The translations under genes were made by a program, and so were the position numbers. A stretch of DNA of 64,000 nt, from NCBI RefSeq assembly GCF_004361835.1, contig NZ_SNWD01000008.1, positions 1 to 64,000 of the forward strand, given 5' to 3'. The notes under the pieces were generated by a model. That model ran no database searches. It saw nothing but the letters and a program-made list of their open reading frames with translations, and had not been told where the DNA came from. The DNA comes from Stakelama pacifica. Lineage in GTDB: Bacteria; Pseudomonadota; Alphaproteobacteria; Sphingomonadales; Sphingomonadaceae. Positions 7,616 to 17,252 of the stretch are shown here, one piece after another; the stretch's first letter is position 1, and every line of letters starts with the position of its first letter.

Positions 7616-8377
7616 TTAGCTCAGCGCCCGCACCAGTCCGAAAATGCTGGTGGCGGTCAGGATCATGCCTACCAGCAGCAACAGCTTTTTCGGCACCACG
7701 CGCCGTGCCAGAAGTGCGCCAAACGGTGCCGCTACGATTCCGCCGATCAGCAGGCCAACCGTCGCCAGTGTGAAGGCCGCAAGGCCGAGCTGGGTGAGGA
7801 AGGTCGCCGAAATCGTGACCGTGACGAAGAATTCCGCCGTGTTCACCGTTCCGATCGTGGTGCGCGGGCTTGCCCCCTGCACCAGCAGGTTGGAGGTGAC
7901 CACCGGTCCCCATCCGCCGCCCCCCGCAGCGTCGAGAAACCCGCCGGCAAGCCCCAGCGGTTCGACGATCTTCGGCGCGCGCTCCTGCGGCGGGAATCGC
8001 CAGCCGCGATAGATCAGATATATGCCGATGGCGGTCAGATAAGCGAGGATGAACGGCTTTGCCGCCGCTGCATCGATATTGGAGAGCACATAAGCGCCCA
8101 GCGCGCCGCCGATCATGCCCGGCACGGCAAGCCGCAGGAACAGCCGCCAGTTCACATTGCGGTGCAGCGCATGGCTGATCCCCGAAACCATGGTGGTGAA
8201 GCTTTCGACGGTATGCACGCCGGCCGATGCAGCTGCGGGGGGAACGCCGATGCTGAGCAGCAGCGTGTTCGAAATCACGCCGAACGCCATGCCGAGCGCG
8301 CCGTCGACCATCTGCGCGACGAATCCGACCCCGATGAACAGCGCCAGCGCCTGATAGTCCAGAGCGGAAAAATCCAT
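7616..8377 (-). CDS. TauE/SafE (TSUP) family membrane exporter
   Basis: This 253-residue inner-membrane protein has about eight hydrophobic helices in two similar halves, each with a glycine/proline-rich motif (MVDGALGMAFGVISNTLLLSIGVPP near residues 23-50, GFLDAAGGGGWGPVV near residues 145-160), as in TSUP proteins that export sulfite, sulfoacetate or other organosulfur anions. The nearby gene for serine acetyltransferase (cysE), read divergently, is consistent with sulfur metabolism, but the substrate cannot be read from the sequence. A good ribosome site (AGGAG) precedes the ATG. Confidence 0.88.
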   Translation of the reverse strand: MDFSALDYQALALFIGVGFVAQMVDGALGMAFGVISNTLLLSIGVPPAAASAGVHTVESFTTMVSGISHALHRNVNWRLFLRLAVPGMIGGALGAYVLSNIDAAAAKPFILAYLTAIGIYLIYRGWRFPPQERAPKIVEPLGLAGGFLDAAGGGGWGPVVTSNLLVQGASPRTTIGTVNTAEFFVTVTISATFLTQLGLAAFTLATVGLLIGGIVAAPFGALLARRVVPKKLLLLVGMILTATSIFGLVRALS

Positions 8378-8542
8378 ATCCGTTCTCCTGTCGCGCGATG
8401 ATTGGCGCGGAAGCGGATCAGGACATGGTTTTTGAATTCCTACAAGATAGATAGGCTTTAGCGTCGCGATGGCCGGACGGGGTAGCGCTGGAAATCACGC
8501 GCCACACGCCTTAAATTGCCCGGCTGGAAAGGGGACCATGGC

Positions 8543-9223
8543 ATGTTCCGGCGGCTGAACGCTTATCTCGATTCGATCCGCGCACGCGACCCGGCACCGC
8601 GTTCGCGTGCGGAAATCCTGCTCTATCCGGGCGTCTGGTCGCTATTCTTTCATCGCATCGCGCATCGGCTTTTCAATGCGCGCCTGTTCTTTCTGGCGCG
8701 CGCGGTGAATCATCTTTCGCGCTTCCTGACCGGCAATGACATTCACCCCGGCGCCAGGATCGGGCGCAATTTCTTCATCGATCATGGCTGGTCGGTGATC
8801 GGCGAAACGGCCGAGATCATGGATAATGTCACCATCTATCAGCATGTGACGCTGGGAGGCACCAGCCCAGATAACGGCGTTGCGGGCAAGCGGCATCCGA
8901 CGATTCTCGACGGTGCGATTCTGGGGTCGGGCGCGCAGGTGCTCGGGCCGGTGACGGTCGGGCGGCGCGCGCGGGTGGGGGCGAATGCGGTGGTGACTCG
9001 CGACGTTCCCGAAGGCGCGACGATGGTCGGCATCCCGGCGCGCCCGACCATGGTCGATGGCGGCGCGACGCGGCCGAGCTTCGTTCCTTATGGGACGCCG
9101 TGCAGCGAGGTGTTCGATCCCGCCACGCAGCAGGTGGAAATCCTGCGCTGCGAACTGGAGGTGATGCGCAAGCGGCTCGACGCGCTGCTTGCCGAGCAGG
9201 AGGAGCGCCGCGACCGCGCCTGA
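8543..9223 (+). CDS. cysE: serine O-acetyltransferase
   Basis: CysE transfers acetyl from acetyl-CoA to L-serine to give O-acetylserine, the first step of cysteine synthesis. This 226-residue protein is the shorter (EpsC-like) form: a helical N-terminus (LYPGVWSLFFHRIAHRLF), then left-handed beta-helix hexapeptide repeats from about residue 65 (GNDIHPGARIGRNFFIDHGWSVIGETAEI...), including the catalytic His and the TLGGT loop, and a charged coiled tail. I chose the ATG at 8543 (preceded by AAAGGGGACC) over one nine codons upstream. Its TGA overlaps the next gene by one base. Confidence 0.9.
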   Translation: MFRRLNAYLDSIRARDPAPRSRAEILLYPGVWSLFFHRIAHRLFNARLFFLARAVNHLSRFLTGNDIHPGARIGRNFFIDHGWSVIGETAEIMDNVTIYQHVTLGGTSPDNGVAGKRHPTILDGAILGSGAQVLGPVTVGRRARVGANAVVTRDVPEGATMVGIPARPTMVDGGATRPSFVPYGTPCSEVFDPATQQVEILRCELEVMRKRLDALLAEQEERRDRA

Positions 9224-9567
9224 TGGGAACGATTACACCATTTCCGGGGCCGGGCCGCCGCGACGGACAGGTCGGTTTCGAACGCACTGAATTGATGCGA
9301 ATCCTCGATCTGTATGGCCGCATGGTCGCGGCGGGGCACTGGCGCGACTATGCGATGAATTTCGACCGGGACGCGGCGAGCTTCTCGGCCTTTCGCCGAA
9401 CCGCCGAGCGGCCGGAATATCGGATCGAAAAACGCCCCGCGCTGCGCAACCGGCAGGGGATGTGGGCGCTGCTCAACGAAACCGGCATGGTGCTGAAGCG
9501 CGGGCACGAGCTGGGGCCGGTGCTTGCGCCCGTCGAACGGCGGCTGGTGAAGCTGGTCGGCGACTGA
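9223..9567 (+). CDS. DUF2794 family protein
   Basis: This 114-residue protein resembles the alphaproteobacterial DUF2794 family, recognisable by VGFERTELMRILDLYGRMVAAGHWRDYAM-like and FSAFRRTAERPEYRIEKRP-like blocks. No function is known. It has no signal peptide or membrane segment and is probably cytoplasmic. The ATG overlaps the cysE stop (TGATG), so it is translated from the cysE message. Confidence 0.85.
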   Translation: MGTITPFPGPGRRDGQVGFERTELMRILDLYGRMVAAGHWRDYAMNFDRDAASFSAFRRTAERPEYRIEKRPALRNRQGMWALLNETGMVLKRGHELGPVLAPVERRLVKLVGD

Positions 9568-9596
9568 TCGCGTCATAGACCTCACCCTGCCGCACA

Positions 9597-9691
9597 ATCG
9601 TCATTGCGAGCCCCGAAAGGGGCGCGGCAATCCAGAGCGGCGGGCCTGTCGCTCTGGATCGCTTCGTTGCTACGCGCCTCGCGATGACGAT
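9597..9691. repeat. palindromic intergenic repeat
   Basis: The element runs from ATCGTCATTGCGAG to CTCGCGATGACGAT, which are near-perfect inverted copies, with a second pair inside (GGCAATCCAGAGCG and CGCTCTGGATCGCTTC). Its left part, CATTGCGAGCCCC..GGGGCGCGGCAATCC, recurs inverted inside the modules at 3064 and 35826. It sits between two convergent genes and could act as a bidirectional terminator. Confidence 0.75.
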
Positions 9692-9727
9692 CCGGCCCCC
9701 GAGCCATGCGTCCTGCGACCCGAATAA

Positions 9728-10759
9728 TCAGGCAGCGGCCGGCATTGCCACCGGCGGCAGCTTCCGGCCCAGCGTGCCCAGCATCGCCACGGCCTGACGC
9801 CGCATCGGGTGCCAGAAGATCGAAAGCGTGAGCAGCGCCGACCCGATCACCAGCGCCGCGAGCGCAGCGCTAAGCTCCACCGCGCCAGCTTTTGCGATCA
9901 CCGCGTACAGTGCGTAGAGGACATAAGCGAGGCTGGAGACCAGCAGCGCGCGACGGTCGACTGCCAGCGCCACAAAGCCGAAGGCGAGGTATAGCGCGAG
10001 TACGATTGCCGCGACACCCGGCCCGATATCCGAATTGAACACGCCCAGCATGCGGAACACCGAATGCGCGATCAGCGGTGCGGCGGTGAGGTGCAACCAG
10101 AAAGCGACATCGGCGCGGCGCGTCTGGCGCAGCGGATCGCTGATGTCCCAGCGCATGGCGAGCAGGAAGATCGCGACCCCGCTGACCAGCAGCAGCGGCC
10201 AGACATAGTCGTCCAGCGGGGGATATAGCGCGATGCCGATGCTCACGAACATTGCAGCAATCCCCAATGCCCCCGCTGCGATGGTGATCGGAACGCCGAA
10301 GCGCCGCCAGTGCAGCCACGCCGCGCCGGTCGCGATCAGGCCGATCCCCGCGATGATCGCCATATTGGCCTGTTGGGAAACGTCAGGGTCGATCGCGGCC
10401 ATGGCGGCTACCAGCATGCCCGCAACGCCGCCGACAAAGGCGATCAGCAACAGGATGCTGGGCAGCGCCATCCGCCGCTTCAGCGTGAAAAATTCGGCGA
10501 GCAGCCATGCGGTGACCGCCACCGCCGCGCCGCCCAGCCAGGACGCAATGACCGCGCCGATCTGCGCCACCGCGACCAGCATCAGCGCAATGGCGATTCC
10601 GACGAAAATATCGTTGAACCCCGACAGCAGCCGGAAATGCTCCTCATCCACCGCCGGAAGCGCGCGCTGCGCCGCGACATGGTTCCGAAACGCTTCGGCG
10701 GCTTGCGGAGACAATGCCCCCGCCTTCACCGCATTGTCGATTTCGATTTCGCTATACAT
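9728..10759 (-). CDS. multi-pass membrane protein, DUF2157-like
   Basis: The 343-residue product begins with a soluble segment of about 45 residues (MYSEIEIDNAVKAGALSPQA), rich in acidic and alanine residues, followed by about ten hydrophobic segments filling the rest, as in DUF2157-type proteins. No catalytic motif is visible and the role is unknown. A strong ribosome site (GGGAGGAAGCA) precedes the ATG. A 40-base inverted repeat lies 14 bases further upstream in the leader. It stands alone, convergent with the DUF2794 gene across a palindromic repeat. Confidence 0.75.
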   Translation of the reverse strand: MYSEIEIDNAVKAGALSPQAAEAFRNHVAAQRALPAVDEEHFRLLSGFNDIFVGIAIALMLVAVAQIGAVIASWLGGAAVAVTAWLLAEFFTLKRRMALPSILLLIAFVGGVAGMLVAAMAAIDPDVSQQANMAIIAGIGLIATGAAWLHWRRFGVPITIAAGALGIAAMFVSIGIALYPPLDDYVWPLLLVSGVAIFLLAMRWDISDPLRQTRRADVAFWLHLTAAPLIAHSVFRMLGVFNSDIGPGVAAIVLALYLAFGFVALAVDRRALLVSSLAYVLYALYAVIAKAGAVELSAALAALVIGSALLTLSIFWHPMRRQAVAMLGTLGRKLPPVAMPAAA

Positions 10760-10772
10760 TGCTTCCTCCCTG

Positions 10773-10812
10773 TATTGCCCGACTATAACAGTTGTGTGTT
10801 ATTCGGGCAATA
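10773..10812 (-). promoter_or_regulatory. 40-base inverted repeat upstream of the membrane protein gene
   Basis: TATTGCCCGA at 10773-10782 pairs with TCGGGCAATA at 10803-10812, and inside it ATAACA pairs with TGTTAT. The dyad starts 14 bases before the ATG of the DUF2157-like gene. It could be an operator or a leader hairpin. Confidence 0.45.
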
Positions 10813-10882
10813 CGGTTGCAAGCCGGGTTATACCGAGCTGCGTTTAGGTGGACCTATCTGCGTATTGCGATCCTTGCCACCA

Positions 10883-10950
10883 GTCGTCGCCCCAGCGAAA
10901 GCCGGTCTCCCGGGCTTGAGGAGACGCCGGCTGGCACCGGCATGACGGCG
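10883..10950. repeat. short palindromic intergenic repeat
   Basis: GTCGTCGCCCCAGCGAAAGCCGGTCTCC is followed by GAGACGCCGGCTGGCACCGGCATGACGGCG, an imperfect inverted copy. This is the common form of alphaproteobacterial repeat with a CGAAAGCCGG core. It lies after the SDR gene. Confidence 0.6.
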
Positions 10951-10980
10951 GGGGAGGGGCGCCATCCATGCAGCCTGGTA

Positions 10981-11886
10981 TTATCCGCGCTGCTTCTGAA
11001 GCTGGGCAAAGATCGCCATCGCCTGTTCATTGCCCGATTGCGGAACGATCTCGCCGGTGCGGTCAGTGATCCGGTCCCAATGCGCGGCGATGCCGTCGGG
11101 GCTGAGATCGTCGCCCTCCAGCAGCGCGCCGGGGGTCAGGGTGATGTAACATGCCTGGAACACGCCGGCACCTGCGCCCACGATCGCATTGCTCGGCGCA
11201 TCTTCGGATACGAGATACAGGGCCGCCGGCGCCACCTTTTCGGGCGCAAAGGCATCGAAGGCCGCTTCGGGGAAAATATCTTCGGTCATCCGCGTGCCTG
11301 CGGTCGGCGCAATCGTATTGACCCGGACATTATATTTCGCGCCCTCCAGATAGAGCGTGCGCGTCAGCCCGGCGAGGCCGAGCTTCGCCGCGCCGTAATT
11401 CGCCTGACCGAAATTGCCGAACAGCCCGGTCGAGGATGCGGTCATCAGGATGCGGCCGTAATTCTGGTCACGCATGGTTTCCCACACCGCCTTGGTGCAA
11501 TTGGCCGAACCGTTGAGGTGCACATCGACAACGAAGCGGAAATCCTCGGGCGTCATCTTCGCGAAGCTCTTGTCGCGCAAAACGCCCGCATTGTTGATCA
11601 GGATATGGACGCCGCCCCATTTTTCCTTCGCGCGCGCAACCATTTCCGCCATCTGGGCAAAATCCGTGACGCTGCCGCCATTGGCCATGGCGCTGCCGCC
11701 TGCTGCTTCGATTTCCTCGACGACCTTCGCCGCCGCGTCCGAATGGCCGGTGCCGTCGCGGGCGCTGCCCAGATCGTTCACCACGACATGCGCGCCCAGC
11801 CGGGCAAGGTCGAGCGCATATGCGCGACCAAGCCCGCCGCCTGCGCCGGTTACGATTGCGACGCGATCATCGAAACGGATAGACAT
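10981..11886 (-). CDS. SDR family dehydrogenase, HSD17B4-like
   Basis: This 301-residue short-chain dehydrogenase has the NAD-binding motif TGAGGGLGRAYALDLARLGA near residue 15, the NNAG motif (ILINNAGVLRDKSF), and the Ser-Tyr-Lys active site (TASSTGLFGNFGQANYGAAK). The insertion VVNDLGSARDGTG after the second strand is typical of the peroxisomal multifunctional-enzyme type 2 branch, which oxidises 3-hydroxyacyl-CoA in beta-oxidation. The true substrate is not known. The start MSIRFDDRVAIVTGA at 11886 is preferred to one 11 codons upstream. It stands alone. Confidence 0.85.
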   Translation of the reverse strand: MSIRFDDRVAIVTGAGGGLGRAYALDLARLGAHVVVNDLGSARDGTGHSDAAAKVVEEIEAAGGSAMANGGSVTDFAQMAEMVARAKEKWGGVHILINNAGVLRDKSFAKMTPEDFRFVVDVHLNGSANCTKAVWETMRDQNYGRILMTASSTGLFGNFGQANYGAAKLGLAGLTRTLYLEGAKYNVRVNTIAPTAGTRMTEDIFPEAAFDAFAPEKVAPAALYLVSEDAPSNAIVGAGAGVFQACYITLTPGALLEGDDLSPDGIAAHWDRITDRTGEIVPQSGNEQAMAIFAQLQKQRG

Positions 11887-11991
11887 GAAAAAGCTCCCGA
11901 GAATGTCGGAAGCTGCCATAATATAGAAATTGCGGGCTTAACAGGATGACGGGCGCTGCAACCGCAGCGCCCGATCCGGTGCGGTGGGCGA

Positions 11992-12282
11992 TCAGCCGCC
12001 GCGCTGACGGCAGCCGTCGGTCTCGCCGCGTTTGCAGACGGGATATTCGGCCTTGGGCGCAGGGGGCGGAAAGGCTTGGGAAACCGGCGGGGAAGGCTGG
12101 AAAATAACCTTCTGGCCCGGCTCCGGTTGCATAGGCATCGGTGGCTGGCTGGGTTCATATCCGCCCGGCATCGCGGCGTCACCGCTGGCCGATTGCGCGG
12201 TCGTGGTCGACATGTCCTGCGGTGCATGGGCAAGCGCGGGGGCGCCCATCACCAGCGCGGCTGTCATCAGAATCAGTTTCAT
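11992..12282 (-). CDS. small proline-rich exported protein
   Basis: This 96-residue protein has a clear Sec signal peptide (MKLILMTAALVMGAPALAHA) and a proline, glutamine and methionine-rich mature part (PPMPMQPEPGQ...) ending in PVCKRGETDGCRQRGG, with two cysteines that could form a disulfide in the periplasm. I do not recognise the family. A good ribosome site (GGAGAG) precedes the ATG. It lies between the SDR gene and phoB, all on the minus strand. Confidence 0.7.
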   Translation of the reverse strand: MKLILMTAALVMGAPALAHAPQDMSTTTAQSASGDAAMPGGYEPSQPPMPMQPEPGQKVIFQPSPPVSQAFPPPAPKAEYPVCKRGETDGCRQRGG

Positions 12283-12376
12283 AACGACTCTCCAGAATCT
12301 TCGTCAGCGCCATTTCATGCGCTGCCTCACAAACGAGCCGAAACGGGATTCTATCCGTGGCACGCGACGGTTTTTG

Positions 12377-13069
12377 TCACGCTCCCGAATCGAGCGCATA
12401 GCCCGCCGAGCGGACCGTGCGGATGATATCGGGGCGGCCGCCTTCGTTGATTGCCTTGCGCAGCCGCCGGATATGCACATCGACGGTGCGCGATTCGATG
12501 TCCGAATCATGGCCCCAGACCGCATCAAGCAACCGTTCGCGCGAAAACACCCAGCCGGGATGTTCGAGGAAATGTTTGAGCAGGCGGAATTCGGTGGGGC
12601 CAAGCGGTACCACTTCGCCGCCGCGCCGCACCTTATGCCCGACCGTGTCCATCTCGATATCGGCATAGGTAAGCTGTTCGCCGGCAAGCGCGGGGCGCAC
12701 CCGGCGCAGCACCGCATTCACCCGGGCGATCAGCTCGCGCGGCGAAAAGGGTTTTGTGACATAATCATCGGCGCCGGTTTCCAGGCCGCGTACCCGATCC
12801 TCTTCCTCACCGCGCGCGGTCAGCATGATGATCGGCACATTCGCGGTTTCCGACATGCGGCGCAGGCGGCGGCACACTTCGATCCCCGACAACCCTTCGA
12901 CCATCCAGTCGAGCAGGACGATATCGGGTGTCGCTTCGCGCGCCAGCAGCAATGCTTCCTCACCATCCACCGTATGGCGGACCTCGAAATCCTCCCGACT
13001 GAAATGATAGCTCAGCAATTCGGCGAGGGCTGCGTCATCCTCGACCAGCAGCATGTCAGCACGGCTCAT
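12377..13069 (-). CDS. phoB: phosphate regulon response regulator PhoB
   Basis: PhoB is the transcription factor that, when phosphorylated by PhoR under phosphate starvation, binds Pho boxes. The 230-residue product has a receiver domain (acidic pair Glu10-Asp12, phospho-acceptor Asp54 in VLLDWMVEG) and an OmpR-type winged helix domain (EFRLLKHFLEHPGWVFSRERLLDAVWG...RTVDVHIRRLRKAI). Its ATG overlaps the phoU stop (ATGA). It is last of the seven-gene phosphate cluster, the opposite end from phoR. Confidence 0.95.
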   Translation of the reverse strand: MSRADMLLVEDDAALAELLSYHFSREDFEVRHTVDGEEALLLAREATPDIVLLDWMVEGLSGIEVCRRLRRMSETANVPIIMLTARGEEEDRVRGLETGADDYVTKPFSPRELIARVNAVLRRVRPALAGEQLTYADIEMDTVGHKVRRGGEVVPLGPTEFRLLKHFLEHPGWVFSRERLLDAVWGHDSDIESRTVDVHIRRLRKAINEGGRPDIIRTVRSAGYALDSGA

Positions 13070-13767
13070 TCTGCATTCCCGTTCAACGGCACGGCATCGC
13101 CCTGATCCCGCTCGCCCATATGCCTGCCCGTCGCGGCGTAATACACCATTTCGGCCACATTGGTCGCATGGTCGCCGACCCGTTCCAGATTCTTGGCAAT
13201 GAACAGCATATGCGCTGCCTGGCTGATGCTCGACGGGTTTTCCATCATGAAGGTGACCAGCGTGCGAAAGATCGAATTGTAGAAATCATCGACCGCCCGG
13301 TCGCGCTCGCATACCCGCTGCGCCGCTTCGGGATCGCGCGCGGCAAAGGCGTCGAGCACATCGCGGACCATATCGGTTGCCATCCCCGCCATGGCAGGAA
13401 GCAGCGATAGCGGCTCGATATGGCCGTCGCCGCGAATGGCGGGAACGCGCCGCGCGATATTCTTCGCATAATCGCCGATCCGCTCGACCACGCCGGCGAT
13501 TTTCAGCGCGGCGACGACTTCGCGCAGATCGTCGGCCATCGGTGCACGCAGCGCGATCAGGCGGACGGCGAGGCGCTCCACCTCGGTTTCGAGAATGTCG
13601 ATTTCCTTGTCGCCCTCGATGATCCGGGCCGCAGCCTCAAGATCATGGCGCTTGAGCGCGACCATCGACGCGTCGATCGCCGATTCGGCCAGCCCGCCCA
13701 TCTGGGCGATCAGTCCGCGCAGTTCGCCGATATCTTCGTCAAACGCCTTTACCGTATGCTCGTTCAT
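13066..13767 (-). CDS. phoU: phosphate uptake regulator PhoU
   Basis: PhoU is a cytoplasmic all-helical protein that links the PstSCAB transporter to PhoR and keeps the regulon off when phosphate is plentiful. The 233-residue protein has two PhoU repeats, each with a metal-binding E/DxxxD-type helix (EVERLAVRLIALRAPMADDLREVVAALKIAGVVERIGDYAKNIA, then AHMLFIAKNLERVGDHATNVAEMV in the second). It sits between pstB and phoB and is coupled to phoB by a four-base overlap. Confidence 0.95.
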   Translation of the reverse strand: MNEHTVKAFDEDIGELRGLIAQMGGLAESAIDASMVALKRHDLEAAARIIEGDKEIDILETEVERLAVRLIALRAPMADDLREVVAALKIAGVVERIGDYAKNIARRVPAIRGDGHIEPLSLLPAMAGMATDMVRDVLDAFAARDPEAAQRVCERDRAVDDFYNSIFRTLVTFMMENPSSISQAAHMLFIAKNLERVGDHATNVAEMVYYAATGRHMGERDQGDAVPLNGNAE

Positions 13768-13784
13768 CGCTTTGTCCGTCCGGA

Positions 13785-14606
13785 TCAGCCGTAGCGGCCG
13801 GTGATGTAATCCTTGGTCCGTTCTTGCCGCGGATTGGTGAAGATTTCCGACGTTTCGCCATATTCGACCAGATGGCCGAGATGGAAAAATGCCGTTTTCT
13901 GCGACACGCGCGCTGCCTGCTGCATATTATGCGTGACGATCACGATCGCATATTTACCGCGCAGCGCGTGGATCAGTTCCTCGATCTTTGCCGTGGCGAT
14001 CGGGTCGAGCGCCGAACAGGGTTCGTCCATCAGGATGACCTCGGGATCGACCGCGATGGCGCGTGCGATACACAGGCGCTGCTGCTGACCGCCGGACAGC
14101 GCCGTTCCGCTGTCGCTCAGCCGGTCCTTAACCTCTTCCCACAGCCCCGCGCGGCGAAGCGCGCTTTCGACGATCTGGTCCATGTCGCGCCGTGCCGGAG
14201 CAAGGCCGTGAATGCGCGGGCCATATGCGACATTTTCGTAGATCGACTTGGGAAAGGGATTCGGCTTTTGAAACACCATGCCGACCCGGGCGCGCAGCTG
14301 CACCACATCCATGTCGGAGGAATAAATGTCCTCGCCATCCAGCGTGATGTCGCCCGTCACCTTCGCGATCGAAATCGTGTCGTTCATTCGGTTGAGCGTG
14401 CGCAGGAAGGTCGATTTGCCGCAGCCCGACGGACCGATGAACGCAGTGACATTTTCCATGTCGACATCGATCGACACGTCCTTGATCGCGTGGTTGGCGC
14501 CGTAAAACACGTTCACGTCGCGCGCGGTCATCTTGATCTGCGCCGGGGCAGCGACCGCCGGGTCGGTCTGATTGGTGCGGACGGCGGGGGCCTGAATATC
14601 TGTCAT
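13785..14606 (-). CDS. pstB: phosphate ABC transporter ATP-binding protein PstB
   Basis: PstB is the ATPase of the high-affinity phosphate importer PstSCAB. The 273-residue protein has Walker A (GPSGCGKST), the Q-loop ([11 protein letters not shown], PstB-specific), the signature [16 protein letters not shown], Walker B ([13 protein letters not shown]) and the switch histidine ([11 protein letters not shown]). An N-terminal extension of about 25 residues precedes the usual start ([12 protein letters not shown]). Its start codon touches the pstA stop codon. Confidence 0.96.
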   Translation of the reverse strand: MTDIQAPAVRTNQTDPAVAAPAQIKMTARDVNVFYGANHAIKDVSIDVDMENVTAFIGPSGCGKSTFLRTLNRMNDTISIAKVTGDITLDGEDIYSSDMDVVQLRARVGMVFQKPNPFPKSIYENVAYGPRIHGLAPARRDMDQIVESALRRAGLWEEVKDRLSDSGTALSGGQQQRLCIARAIAVDPEVILMDEPCSALDPIATAKIEELIHALRGKYAIVIVTHNMQQAARVSQKTAFFHLGHLVEYGETSEIFTNPRQERTKDYITGRYG

Positions 14607-15883
14607 TACCAGCGGGTCTCGAAACGGTTGCGAAGATAGATTGCGAGGGCGTTCATCGCGAGCAGGAAGACCAATAGCACGATAATCGCCGCGGAGGTGC
14701 GCTCAACAAATCCCCGGCTGACCTGATCGGACCAGAGAAAAATCTGCACCGGCAGCACGGTGGCGGGATCGGTCAGCCCTTCGGGCGGCTGCGCGATAAA
14801 GGCGCGCATGCCGATCATCAGCAGCGGCGCAGTCTCGCCCAGCGCGCGCGCCATGCCGATGATCGTGCCGGTCAGGATGCCGGGCAGAGCGAGCGGCAGG
14901 ACATGGTGAAAGATCACCTGCACCTTGCTTGCTCCCACGCCCAGCGCCGCGTCGCGGATCGAGGGCGGCACTGCCTTGATCGCGTTGCGGCTGGCGATGA
15001 CGATCACCGGCATGATCATCAGCGCAAGCGTAAGTCCGCCGACCAGCGAAGCCGAGCGCGGGAGATTGAGGAAGCTCAGAAACACCGCGAGGCCGAGCAG
15101 ACCGAAGATGATCGAGGGCACCGCCGCCAGATTGTTGATCGACACTTCGATCAGGTCGGTCCAGCGATTGCGCGGCGCATATTCTTCCAGATAGACTGCC
15201 GACAGCACACCGATCGGAAAGGCGATCAGCAGCGTCACCAGCATGGTGAACAGCGACCCCTTCAGCGCGCCCCAGATGCCGACATTGGTCGGATCAGTCG
15301 AATCGGCGGAGGTGAGGAAGCCGAAATCGAATTTGTTGCTGAACAGGCCCTTTGCCTGCATCCCTGAAACGATCGCGCGCATCGCGGGCTTGCCGCCGCC
15401 GTCCAGCGCGTTTTGCACGTCCTGCGACACGGGAACGTCGATCCGCGCCTTGCGGCTGAGCAGGGTCGGATCGGATTTCAGCGCCTCGCGCACTTCGGTC
15501 CAGGCACGGTCGGAAATGATATCGATGCCCTGCTCGCCAAAAGCAGCAGTCGCCGCTTTGTCGACGACTTCGTCCAGCCCGGCACCGGCCAGCGCCAGAT
15601 CGGCCCCGCGATTCTGCAACTGCTTGGCGGTCACGTCGAGCTTTGCGGCCGGAAAGTCGATCGGCAGCGCGACCTCTGTCCGGCTGAATCCGGCAAGGCC
15701 GTTCGACAACATGGTGACCAGCAGAAAGGCGAGGAATCCTGCCGACAGAACCACAGCTGCCAGTCCCATGAATTTGAACCGGCGTTCGGCGGCATAGCGG
15801 CGCCGGATGCGTTTCTGCATCGCAGCTCCGCGCCAGTCGGTGGGGCGGCGCACTTCACCGGCGGGGGTGACGGGATTATTCAT
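14606..15883 (-). CDS. pstA: phosphate ABC transporter permease PstA with N-terminal extension
   Basis: PstA is one of two membrane permeases of the phosphate importer. At 425 residues it is about 130 longer than the E. coli protein. The extra part is an N-terminal arm, one membrane helix (about residues 37-60) and a periplasmic stretch before the six-helix permease domain (about residues 195-420) with the EAA loop ([27 protein letters not shown]). Such extended PstA proteins (DUF3333 type) are usual in alphaproteobacteria. It overlaps pstC by eight bases. Confidence 0.94.
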   Translation of the reverse strand: MNNPVTPAGEVRRPTDWRGAAMQKRIRRRYAAERRFKFMGLAAVVLSAGFLAFLLVTMLSNGLAGFSRTEVALPIDFPAAKLDVTAKQLQNRGADLALAGAGLDEVVDKAATAAFGEQGIDIISDRAWTEVREALKSDPTLLSRKARIDVPVSQDVQNALDGGGKPAMRAIVSGMQAKGLFSNKFDFGFLTSADSTDPTNVGIWGALKGSLFTMLVTLLIAFPIGVLSAVYLEEYAPRNRWTDLIEVSINNLAAVPSIIFGLLGLAVFLSFLNLPRSASLVGGLTLALMIMPVIVIASRNAIKAVPPSIRDAALGVGASKVQVIFHHVLPLALPGILTGTIIGMARALGETAPLLMIGMRAFIAQPPEGLTDPATVLPVQIFLWSDQVSRGFVERTSAAIIVLLVFLLAMNALAIYLRNRFETRW

Positions 15884-17252
15884 AGGCTTCGCGATATTTC
15901 TTCACGACGCGCAGCGCGACGATGTTGAGCAGGAAGGTGATGACGAACAGCGTCAGACCCAGTGCGAAGGCGGCAAGCGTCTTAGGGCTGTCGAACTCCG
16001 CCTCACCGGTCAGCAGGTCGACGATCTGCTTGGTAACAGTGGTGGCGCTTTCAAACGGGTTGAGCGTGATGGTTGCTGCGCCCGACGCTGCCATGACGAC
16101 GATCATGGTTTCCCCGATCGCGCGGCTGACCGCGAGCAGCATGCCCGCCACCACGCCGGGCAGCGACGCGGGGATCAGCACGCGGCGGATCGTTTCCGAT
16201 CGCGTCGCCCCCATCGCGAACGAACCGTCGCGCATCGCGGTGGGCACTGCGGCGATCGAATCATCCGCCATGGACGAGACGAAGGGGATGATCATCACCC
16301 CCATCACCAGCCCGGCGGCAAGCGCGCTTTCCGAACTGGCATATTGAAAGCCCAGCATCACCGCGAAATCGCGGATGGCGGGGGCGACGGTCAGCGCCGC
16401 GAAATAGCCGTATACGACCGTCGGAACCCCTGCCAGCACCTCAAGGATCGGCTTCATCCATCTGCGCACGCGCGGGGCGGCATATTGGGTAAGATAGATC
16501 GCGCTCATCAGGCCGAACGGGATGGCGACGATCATCGCGATCACCGCGCCGATGAAGAACGTGCCCCAGAAGAGCGGTACCGCGCCGAGCGATTCGCCCG
16601 GATCGGTCGAACTGATGACCTGCGGGCTCCAGTGCGTGCCGAACAGGAAATCGGTGATCGGTACGACCGCGAAGAAGCGCGCCGATTCGATCAGCAACGA
16701 TACGAAGATACTGAGCGTCGTCAGGATCGCGATCAGCGAGGCGATCAGCAGGACAAGCATCACCGTTCGTTCCACCCGCGTCCGGGCGCGGAAGGTCGGG
16801 GTGACCCGCGAATAGGCAAAGGCGAATCCGGCAAAGGCAAGCAGGATCGTCGCTGCGGAGCCGATCCAGCTATAGCGACGTTCTGCGGCGCCATAGACCG
16901 GCGCGATGGCGCGGGCTTCCTCGTTGAACGCGCCCGCCTCGGGATTGTCGGCGAGCATGCGTGCTTCGCCGAGGATCGAATCGCGCTGAAACCCGAAGCT
17001 CGGCAGCGATGCGGCGGCGGGCGTTTCCAGCACCGCATCGCGCACCAGCGCAGGCGAAATCGCCGACCAGACAGTGAGGAACAGCAGAGCGGGCAGCGCG
17101 GTCCACATCGCGACATAAGCGGCATGCTGACCGGGGCGCGAATGGCTGCGCTTCGGTGCGGCGCGGATCAGCCGACCGGCACGCGCACGCCCGGTCAGCC
17201 AGCCGATCAGGCCGAGCCCCAGAACCAGAAAGAGAAGAGCGAAGGAATTCAC
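15876..17252 (-). CDS. pstC: phosphate ABC transporter permease PstC with N-terminal extension
   Basis: PstC pairs with PstA to form the phosphate channel in the inner membrane. The 458-residue protein has an N-terminal helix, a second helix near residue 55, a periplasmic segment and a permease domain (about residues 225-455) with the EAA motif MRDGSFAMGATRSETIRRVLIPASLPG. The start is a GTG without a strong ribosome site, so the exact N-terminus is uncertain. The gap of 102 bases to pstS and the eight-base overlap with pstA place it in the pst operon. Confidence 0.93.
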   Translation of the reverse strand: MNSFALLFLVLGLGLIGWLTGRARAGRLIRAAPKRSHSRPGQHAAYVAMWTALPALLFLTVWSAISPALVRDAVLETPAAASLPSFGFQRDSILGEARMLADNPEAGAFNEEARAIAPVYGAAERRYSWIGSAATILLAFAGFAFAYSRVTPTFRARTRVERTVMLVLLIASLIAILTTLSIFVSLLIESARFFAVVPITDFLFGTHWSPQVISSTDPGESLGAVPLFWGTFFIGAVIAMIVAIPFGLMSAIYLTQYAAPRVRRWMKPILEVLAGVPTVVYGYFAALTVAPAIRDFAVMLGFQYASSESALAAGLVMGVMIIPFVSSMADDSIAAVPTAMRDGSFAMGATRSETIRRVLIPASLPGVVAGMLLAVSRAIGETMIVVMAASGAATITLNPFESATTVTKQIVDLLTGEAEFDSPKTLAAFALGLTLFVITFLLNIVALRVVKKYREAYE

